From positions 1 to 63,887 of the forward strand of contig JAZNBV010000040.1 of NCBI GenBank assembly GCA_045587205.1: a stretch of 63,887 nt of DNA. The letters are read 5' to 3'. The position numbers were made by a program, and so were the translations under genes. The notes below the pieces were generated by a model. That model was not told the origin of the DNA. It ran no database searches and saw nothing but the letters and a program-made list of their open reading frames with translations. The DNA is from SIG78 sp045587205. GTDB taxonomy: Bacteria > Verrucomicrobiota > Lentisphaeria > Victivallales > Victivallaceae. Below, in pieces: positions 58,574-63,887 of this stretch (position 1 is the first letter of the stretch; every line of letters starts with the position of its first letter).

Positions 58574-60856
58574 TCAATAGACGGAAATCATACCGCTGAC
58601 GTGAGTATTTTCATCGACCTTGACTTTGATTCCGTAGATGCCGTTCTTCAATTCTTCCAGCGAGTAATCGCTCCAACAGGCAATGGTATCGATGGTATTG
58701 CCGGAGGCATCAAGCAATTCAATACTCACTTCTCCTTCATTATCGCTGTCAACCCATGCGCTCAATGTACTGTGGTCAGAAGTTTTAGTGAACTTCATAT
58801 AATCAACACTGTCTGCAAAGCCGCAAACAGAATTGTCAGCAAGTTCCTCACCGCAGAGCCAGAAATCTTTGGCAAGAATACCATCATTTTCGCTTATTTC
58901 CATTGCGTTTGCCCACGTGTCATCGGCATTTTCTGAAGCTTGACCGGGTTTACGCATTGCATAAGCCGCCGGAGCACCGATTGTAATTTCATTGTTACTT
59001 ACTTTTTTATTTCCGGCTTTATCGCTGGCTGTGATCACAACTTTATAATCCCCCGCAGCAAGACCTTTCAAGCTTACTTCGCTTTTGGTACTGGTGGTTT
59101 CAGTCACAACATTACCTTCGGCATCTCTGACTGTGATTGCATACCTGGTGGTTTTTACATTGTCTTTGGCATCATCCCAGTCAAGCACGGTCTTTTTGGC
59201 AGTATGCTCTTTTACATAAAGTCCGGTGACCTTTTCCGGCGCGATCATATCTTGTACTGTATATACCTTTTTGACCTTTTTGGACTTATTACCAGCATCG
59301 TCAAAGGCTTGAACTTCAAAGTTAATTTTGCTGCCGGCGGCGTAATTGCCGCTATAATCATAAATATTTCCGGAAACAGTTTCCACAAAAGCTCCGTTTA
59401 CAAATATATTATATCCGGTTACTGTTGGCTGGGCATTGTCTGTAAAACCGGTAATATCCAGTGTAAATGTTTCCGGCGAACTCTGACTCACATTAGCAAT
59501 CTTTCCTGCTTTCGGTGCTGTAACATCACTTGCCCAGAAAGTAATCACCTGGGATTCTTCTCCGGCATTTTTGGCTTTATCCAAAGCTTTGACTGTTACT
59601 GTATGGGACCCAACAGCCAATTTTTTGACCGTAAGCGTATTTTTAGTGCTTTTATACTCTTTGCCGTCCACGGAGACAATGTAACCGGTAACACCAACGT
59701 TATCATAAGGAACATCCCAGGTGATAACCGCCGATTTTTCGTTGGCATTTTCATCGACCTTGACATTTTTTACCTGTCCGGGGTCAGTCATATCTTTTAC
59801 CGTAATGGTACTTTTTACTTCCTTGGATACATTGCCGGAAGCATCTATCACCAGCGCTGTAAAATTAAGTTTGCCGCCCATTTCTTCATTGACATAATCA
59901 AAACTTTTTTCTGCACCGGAATAAATTTCTTTGCCATTCAAAAAGAATTTGTAAACAGCAGTTTTATCGTTATCGCTGTCGCCGCTGATGGCAAGGTTGA
60001 TTGTCTGGGCATCAGTCTGTTTAAGCACCAGTTTGCCGCCTTTAGGCGCAGTGATATCTTTGGCATAAACAGTGAGCGTTTCAGATACAACGCTTTCATT
60101 TTTGGCCTTGTCCAGTGCCACAACTTTTACTGTATGATTGCCTACGCCCAGATTTTTCAGCGTGATTGAGTTGGTTTTGGTACTTTTACCTTTTGCTGCA
60201 CCATCCACATAGACAACATATCCGGTTACGCTTTTATCTGCGGGTTTATCCCACGCAACGACCACTGATTTTTCGGTGGCATCGCCATTGACTTTAAGAT
60301 TGGTAACTTTTTCCGGCGCGATTTTATCCAGAACAGTGTAGCTCTTTTTGACGCGTTTTGATTCGTTTCCGGCGGCATCCACAGCGGCAACTTCAAAGTT
60401 GATCTTTTCCCCGGCATCGTGGAATTTGCTGTAAATATACTCCGTTGCAGAATATTTTTCTTCCACCAGTTTTCCGTTTACATAAATATTGTAACCGGTT
60501 ATGGCGTCATTGTCAGAAAAATTGCCAAAAGTCAGTGTAAATTTACTCTGACCATTCGCTTCCTGGGTGATTCCGTTGATCTTGCCGCCGGTCGGTTTTG
60601 TGACATCTTTTACCGTGAAAGTGTGAAAACCGCTCCATTCGCCAACGCCGTCAGCAAAACGCGCTCTGACCCGGATTTTCTGATCGTCGCCTACAGAAGC
60701 GTTTTTCAATGTATATTTATTGGTTTTGGAATTGTAAATTTTACCGTTGATTTCAAGTTCATATCCGGTTAAAGGAGAATCGACAGGATCCCAGGTAATA
60801 TTTACGGTATATTGGTTTACTGAAGTTTCAATCTTTTGCAAATAAACAACACTCAT
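58574..60856 (-). CDS. Seven-repeat fibronectin type III protein with C-terminal PPC-like domain
   Basis: A 760-residue protein. Seven FN3-like domains of about 90 residues fill residues 1 to about 640, alternating two subtypes: type A (APEKVTNLKV, SAVITWDVP) and type B (APKGGKL, GYNIYVNGK). The end (about 655-760) resembles a prepeptidase C-terminal beta domain (ADSVDYMKFTKTSDHSTLSA, GIYGIKVKV). The start at 60856 follows GGGGGA closely; no signal peptide is present, and the upstream open frame (51 codons) does not add one. It may be secreted by a type I or other leaderless route, or by a C-terminal signal. Role probably adhesion or surface display; this is inference. Ala/Lys/Val/Asp richness is typical of secreted repeat proteins. 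Confidence 0.8.
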   Translation of the reverse strand: MSVVYLQKIETSVNQYTVNITWDPVDSPLTGYELEINGKIYNSKTNKYTLKNASVGDDQKIRVRARFADGVGEWSGFHTFTVKDVTKPTGGKINGITQEANGQSKFTLTFGNFSDNDAITGYNIYVNGKLVEEKYSATEYIYSKFHDAGEKINFEVAAVDAAGNESKRVKKSYTVLDKIAPEKVTNLKVNGDATEKSVVVAWDKPADKSVTGYVVYVDGAAKGKSTKTNSITLKNLGVGNHTVKVVALDKAKNESVVSETLTVYAKDITAPKGGKLVLKQTDAQTINLAISGDSDNDKTAVYKFFLNGKEIYSGAEKSFDYVNEEMGGKLNFTALVIDASGNVSKEVKSTITVKDMTDPGQVKNVKVDENANEKSAVITWDVPYDNVGVTGYIVSVDGKEYKSTKNTLTVKKLAVGSHTVTVKALDKAKNAGEESQVITFWASDVTAPKAGKIANVSQSSPETFTLDITGFTDNAQPTVTGYNIFVNGAFVETVSGNIYDYSGNYAAGSKINFEVQAFDDAGNKSKKVKKVYTVQDMIAPEKVTGLYVKEHTAKKTVLDWDDAKDNVKTTRYAITVRDAEGNVVTETTSTKSEVSLKGLAAGDYKVVITASDKAGNKKVSNNEITIGAPAAYAMRKPGQASENADDTWANAMEISENDGILAKDFWLCGEELADNSVCGFADSVDYMKFTKTSDHSTLSAWVDSDNEGEVSIELLDASGNTIDTIACWSDYSLEELKNGIYGIKVKVDENTHVSGMISVY

Positions 60857-60907
60857 AGTTTTCCCCCGGCAGCTGTTAAATTGTGTGATTAATTTGATAT
60901 CGCTTCC

Positions 60908-60936
60908 AATATAACTTGAGTAATCGTAAATTGCAA
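60908..60936 (-). promoter_or_regulatory. Predicted promoter of the FN3-repeat gene
   Basis: On the minus strand TTGCAA (60936-60931), 17 bases, TATATT (60913-60908), about 52 bp before the start codon. Confidence 0.5.
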
Positions 60937-61000
60937 TTTTTTTTACACAGTAAAAGGATTTTTTTTTCAGATTTTTCTGGAATTTGTTCCGGAAAACAAA

Positions 61001-61048
61001 AAAACTCAAATCTGTCGGCTTGAAACAAGTTCAAAAGATTTGAGTTTT
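61001..61048. terminator. Bidirectional terminator between the FN3 gene and the upstream oxidoreductase
   Basis: AAAACTCAAATCT (61001-61013) pairs with AGATTTGAGTTTT (61036-61048); an inner CTTG/CAAG stem sits in the loop. A- and T-runs flank both sides. It ends the oxidoreductase transcript coming from the right. Confidence 0.8.
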
Positions 61049-61078
61049 TTTTAAAAACAGGCTTGCGGTTGTCAGTAT

Positions 61079-62134
61079 TTACTGCACTTTTACTGCTTTG
61101 CCGGTTCTTGCCGCTTCGTAAATACTGCAGATAAGCGCTACAGAGCGGCGCCCTTCGCGTCCCGACAGCGGAACCGTCTTCTTGCCGGCGCGTATGGCTT
61201 CGGCAAGTTCTTCGATCTGCACCAGATGCCCCTTGCTGGAAATCGCCATCGGGTCACCAGCTCCGCCGGCGGAAACCACCTGACCTACGCCGAAGTTTTT
61301 GCGGATCTCTTCATCGCCGGGCTCTTCATTGACAAACTGCCAGCGCGTGATCTTATTGTCTTCAAAAACCACACTGCCGAGCGAACCGGATATTTCCACC
61401 CGCCGCGGAAAACCCGGGGCGCAGGATGTAGAACCTTCGATCGTACCCAGAGCGCCGTTTTTGAACTTGAGGATCGCTACGGCGTTATCCTCCACTTCAA
61501 TACCCGTGTGCGAGAGCGTTCCGGCAAAGGCGGAAACTTCTTCCACATCGCCGTTCAGATAGATCAATACATCAATAGTGTGGATGCTCTGATTCATCAG
61601 GGCGCCGCCGCCGTCAAGTGCCCAGGTGCCCCGCCAGGTTGCCGAATCGTAATACTCCTGCGTGCGGAACCATTTGCACTGGGTGCTGGCAAGCACGATC
61701 TTGCCGAAGCGGCCCGCATCGATTGCTTCTTTGATCAATGCCACATTTTTTACATACCGTGTCTGGAACACGCTGGAAAGTATTACCCCGTTCTTTTCGC
61801 ACGCTTCAATAATGGCGTCGGCTTTATCGGTAGTTACATCCAGCGGTTTTTCGCAAAGAATATGTTTGCCGGCATTCGCCGCCGGAACAGCTACTTTGCC
61901 GTGGATACCGGTGGGCGTGGCAATGGTCACTGCTTCAATCTCTTTGTCTGCCAGAAAACTTTCAAAATCCGCCGCCGCACGCACTCCGTGTTTGGCTGCA
62001 AATGCCTGTGCACGTTCTGCAACCTGATCATAGACTGCTACCAGTTCGGCGTTATTTGCCTGCTGAAGAGCTTCCGCGTGCATAGCGGCAATCGCACCGG
62101 TACCAATAATCCCGAATTTAACTTTATCTGCCAT
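61079..62134 (-). CDS. Gfo/Idh/MocA-family oxidoreductase
   Basis: A 351-residue NAD(P)-dependent oxidoreductase. The Rossmann loop is GIIGTGAIAAMHAEAL; the EKP motif is ILCEKPLDV near residue 95; the substrate domain contains GGGALMNQSIHTIDVLIYL, with the usual DxxxH active-site histidine in the IHTIDV region. Likely substrate is a sugar, inositol or glycoside. The ATG at 62134 follows AAGGAAG; the frame is open 18 codons upstream but without a ribosome-binding site. The leader (62157-62259) is structured and repeated. It differs clearly from the paralogue at 51433, which lacks the normal GxGxxG. Confidence 0.92.
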   Translation of the reverse strand: MADKVKFGIIGTGAIAAMHAEALQQANNAELVAVYDQVAERAQAFAAKHGVRAAADFESFLADKEIEAVTIATPTGIHGKVAVPAANAGKHILCEKPLDVTTDKADAIIEACEKNGVILSSVFQTRYVKNVALIKEAIDAGRFGKIVLASTQCKWFRTQEYYDSATWRGTWALDGGGALMNQSIHTIDVLIYLNGDVEEVSAFAGTLSHTGIEVEDNAVAILKFKNGALGTIEGSTSCAPGFPRRVEISGSLGSVVFEDNKITRWQFVNEEPGDEEIRKNFGVGQVVSAGGAGDPMAISSKGHLVQIEELAEAIRAGKKTVPLSGREGRRSVALICSIYEAARTGKAVKVQ

Positions 62135-62156
62135 ATATCTTCCTTTGAATATTAAT

Positions 62157-62259
62157 GTTGCCTGTTTTTTGTTGAACCGTGTCAGCAACCCTCAAAAAAA
62201 TTATTCACCGCTTTCCGGTGAACCGTGTCAGCAAACTTTACCATCGCCAGACAGGCAAC
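62157..62259 (-). promoter_or_regulatory. Structured leader with direct repeats before the oxidoreductase gene
   Basis: TGAACCGTGTCAGCAA occurs twice (62173-62188 and 62219-62234, 46 bases apart). Between them TTCACCG (62204-62210) pairs with CGGTGAA (62216-62222). The whole is enclosed by GTTGCCTGT (62157-62165) and ACAGGCAAC (62251-62259), a perfect 9-bp inverted repeat. It could be a pair of operator sites or a folded leader RNA. Confidence 0.5.
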
Positions 62260-62377
62260 ACATCTGCTTGAAAAAATTTACGGGTTAAAGATACTCTCAA
62301 AATTTTCAAAATGCAAATTGAAAAAGAGATTTTTTGCAGTTTTTTTCTGTTATTGAACAGATTTTTGCAATAAAATA

Positions 62378-62398
62378 CCCCGCCGGGATCCGGCAGGG
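62378..62398 (-). terminator. Intrinsic terminator of the M20 peptidase gene
   Basis: CCCCGCCGG and CCGGCAGGG form a stem of nine pairs with one G-U around loop GAT; on the minus strand TATTTTATTG follows. Confidence 0.75.
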
Positions 62399-62418
62399 TA
62401 AAATTGCTCTGGATCAAC

Positions 62419-63585
62419 TTATTCGGTACAGTCAAAATCTTTCTGTACAGCTGTACGGAAATCTGCTTCAGTAAGGTACCGTTTGGCGATATGAGCCAGC
62501 GATGCCGCCGCGTTCAATCCGTTGTTGAACGCATCATCGCCGCGGGCACATTCGCAGAGTTCTGTGGAGTGCCCGGCAGGCTCCATTGTGTTGGAAACTG
62601 CAAAGTAAGCGTGGATGCCCGGTATGACCTGCGAAAAGTTCCCGAAATCCGAGGAGCCGCGGCCCTGCGTCCTGGGAATGGTTACTTCCATACCCAATGC
62701 ACGCATACAATCCACATATTCCTGATTCATCACCGCATTGGGCTTGCGCGAACGGTACGGCGGACGGAACGGTTTGATTGTGGCGGTGGTGCCGGTCATA
62801 AGTTCGGCGCCTTTGACCATATTGCGGAAACGCTCTTCGAGCACCGGCATCCAGGATTCCACGCCGCTGCGCAGGTAAAAGCGGCAGCGCGTATAGTCGG
62901 GTATGATATTCGGCACCCGGCCGCCGTCGAGGATCACCCCGTGGATACGGGCGTGTTCAGGCAGCTGCTGACGGAAGCAGCCAACTGCCGAAAAGAGCAA
63001 TTGCATAGCATCCAGAGCGTTGATCGCTTTATCCGGCGAACCGGCGGCGTGAGCGGCTTTGCCGTGAAATTCGATTTCCAGCCCGCAGTTGGCAGTGGAG
63101 CCGGGGTCGGGGGAGTTTTTAGCGGTCGGGTGAACCATTACCACTGCATCTATACCTTCCAGACAGCCGGCTTCCTCCATCTTGACTTTTCCGCCGCCGC
63201 CTTCTTCGGCAGGGGTGCCGAAAAGTACGACTTTGCCGGTCATCCTGCCCTGTTTGATGAGTTCTGCCGCCGCGCAGAATGCCGCCACACCTGCCATACA
63301 GATCAGGTTGTGCCCGCAGCCGTGACCGATTTCCGGCAGTGCATCATATTCTGCTGCAAAGGCAAACACCGGACCGTCGGCATTGCCGTATTCGCAGCGG
63401 AACGCGGTTTCCAGATTGCAGTATGGAGTTGTCACTTCATAGCCCATACTGCGCAGATAATCGCCGGCGCGCTGAACGGCATATTTTTCAGTGTAGGCTA
63501 TTTCCGGATGGCTCCAGATGTCGTTGGAAAGACTGCGCAGCCCTTCACGGTTTTTTTCAATAAATTCACGGATCGCTGTAAGCAT
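62419..63585 (-). CDS. M20-family amidohydrolase/peptidase
   Basis: A 388-residue zinc hydrolase of the AbgB/M20D-like group, with a catalytic and a dimerisation domain. Metal-ligand and catalytic blocks are FAAEYDALPEIGHGCGHN near residue 85, GTPAEEGGGGKVKM with the general-base glutamate pair, and MVHPTAKNS. The dimerisation domain starts at LEIEFHGKAAHAAGSPDKA. Likely substrates are N-acyl amino acids, p-aminobenzoyl-glutamate or dipeptides. An AAAGGAA site precedes the ATG. A promoter is predicted at 63617. Confidence 0.9.
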   Translation of the reverse strand: MLTAIREFIEKNREGLRSLSNDIWSHPEIAYTEKYAVQRAGDYLRSMGYEVTTPYCNLETAFRCEYGNADGPVFAFAAEYDALPEIGHGCGHNLICMAGVAAFCAAAELIKQGRMTGKVVLFGTPAEEGGGGKVKMEEAGCLEGIDAVVMVHPTAKNSPDPGSTANCGLEIEFHGKAAHAAGSPDKAINALDAMQLLFSAVGCFRQQLPEHARIHGVILDGGRVPNIIPDYTRCRFYLRSGVESWMPVLEERFRNMVKGAELMTGTTATIKPFRPPYRSRKPNAVMNQEYVDCMRALGMEVTIPRTQGRGSSDFGNFSQVIPGIHAYFAVSNTMEPAGHSTELCECARGDDAFNNGLNAAASLAHIAKRYLTEADFRTAVQKDFDCTE

Positions 63586-63616
63586 AATGTATATTCCTTT
63601 CGTTATATGACTGCTT

Positions 63617-63645
63617 AATATACATTAGCAAAAGCAAGATTGCAA
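63617..63645 (-). promoter_or_regulatory. Predicted promoter of the M20 peptidase gene
   Basis: On the minus strand TTGCAA (63645-63640), 17 bases, TATATT (63622-63617), 32 bp before the start codon. Confidence 0.5.
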
Positions 63646-63682
63646 GTCGGAAAGAAAAAGGGGGCTGTTGCAAAACTGTTTT

Positions 63683-63783
63683 GTGGGGAAAAAACCTTTT
63701 TGAAAAAAGGTTCTTTTCCCCACACCCCATTTTCCAAAAACTTTCGCCGGGATTGCTTTTATTGTTTCAATAAAAGCAATCCC
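63683..63783. repeat. Stacked hairpins at the window end
   Basis: GTGGGGAAAA (63683-63692) pairs with TTTTCCCCAC (63714-63723), with an inner AACCTTTT/AAAAGGTT stem; then GGGATTGCTTTTATTG (63749-63764) pairs perfectly with CAATAAAAGCAATCCC (63768-63783). A GGGGCTGTTGC word similar to the arms of other terminators lies just before at 63661. The remaining bases to 63887 are AT-rich with no gene seen. The element may be a mobile-like intergenic repeat with terminator activity. Confidence 0.7.
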
Positions 63784-63887
63784 AACTTGTTTATTATAAG
63801 TAAATTGCAATATTTTTTCTGTAAAAAATCACGCTATTGCAAGAAAAAAACTAAAATACTCTGCTGCGGTTTGACAAAATAAAAAAA

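Noticed and set aside
58940..60169. Open frame of 409 codons on the plus strand
   Set aside because: Antisense to the FN3-repeat gene; its Phe/Ile/Cys-rich product simply mirrors the repeats.
63625..63810. Short minus-strand frame of 61 codons
   Set aside because: It is made by the inverted repeats at the window end; it lacks a ribosome-binding site and gene-like codon use.

Overview
The window reads as a chromosomal segment of a Gram-negative, probably anaerobic or fermentative bacterium with about 50% G+C. The best guess is Lentisphaerota (Victivallis-like), or another member of the Planctomycetes-Verrucomicrobia-Lentisphaerae assemblage. The grounds are indirect: lipoproteins and periplasmic proteins with signal peptides, a PPi-dependent phosphofructokinase, PTS enzyme I with two HPr paralogues but no EII, and a catabolic set typical of gut Lentisphaerae (DUF4091, ceramidase-like, Gfo/Idh/MocA, SGNH hydrolase, CBM9-like). 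No rRNA or complete marker set is present, so the taxonomy is inference. No prophage, integrase, transposase or CRISPR array was seen.

Layout. 1-4384 (+): 3' part of an AT-rich ECF sigma factor, an ABC-F ATPase, and a nitrilase-GDPD fusion. 4377-7207 (-): ruvB, a zinc-ribbon coiled-coil protein, azlC and azlD as one tight run. 7351-14007 (+): transketolase with a Cys-rich tail, META-domain lipoprotein, fabF, LysM lipoprotein, phoH, HPr and a polysaccharide deacetylase. 14076-18709 (-): redoxin-like/TPR protein, and the pfp-gatC-gatA run. 19002-36632 (+): periplasmic PPIase, Fe-type alcohol dehydrogenase, ligA, HPr-enzyme I, aminotransferase, metX-metW, malic enzyme, lepA-lepB, purU, phosphoesterase and SGNH lipoprotein. 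36707-38373 (-): histidine phosphatase, CBM9-like protein and a candidate small RNA. 38448-39276: a T36 tract and a class I glutamine amidotransferase. 39277-39818: a repeat-bearing gene-free stretch. 39819-46243 (-): tRNA-Pro(UGG), fabH, plsX, rpmF, comEC and a DUF4091 enzyme. 46326-54112: a mixed-strand catabolic region. 54310-58476 (+): hflX and a large coiled-coil/TPR protein. 58574-63585 (-): a seven-repeat FN3 protein, a Gfo/Idh/MocA oxidoreductase and an M20 peptidase. The last 302 bases hold stacked hairpins.

How the genes fit together. Core carbon flow is represented by pfp, transketolase, malic enzyme and a PTS phosphorelay that looks regulatory. Lipid synthesis is represented by fabF and the rpmF-plsX-fabH locus, genome maintenance by ruvB and ligA, translation by gatCA, lepA, hflX and tRNA-Pro, and methionine synthesis by metXW. 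The accessory genes point to breakdown of host or plant glycoconjugates and lipids.

The observations I consider least expected are: an independent transcription unit that looks like an undescribed ~126-nt RNA (38213-38338); a strikingly uniform promoter type (TTGNNN, 16 bp, TATATT) recurring at eight sites; a promoter nested inside a terminator (23448-23489); a structured element just before plsX; the nitrilase-GDPD fusion; the metal-binding-like tail on transketolase; clamp-binding-like C-termini on RuvB and LigA; and the alternating A/B FN3 super-repeat in a protein without an obvious signal peptide.
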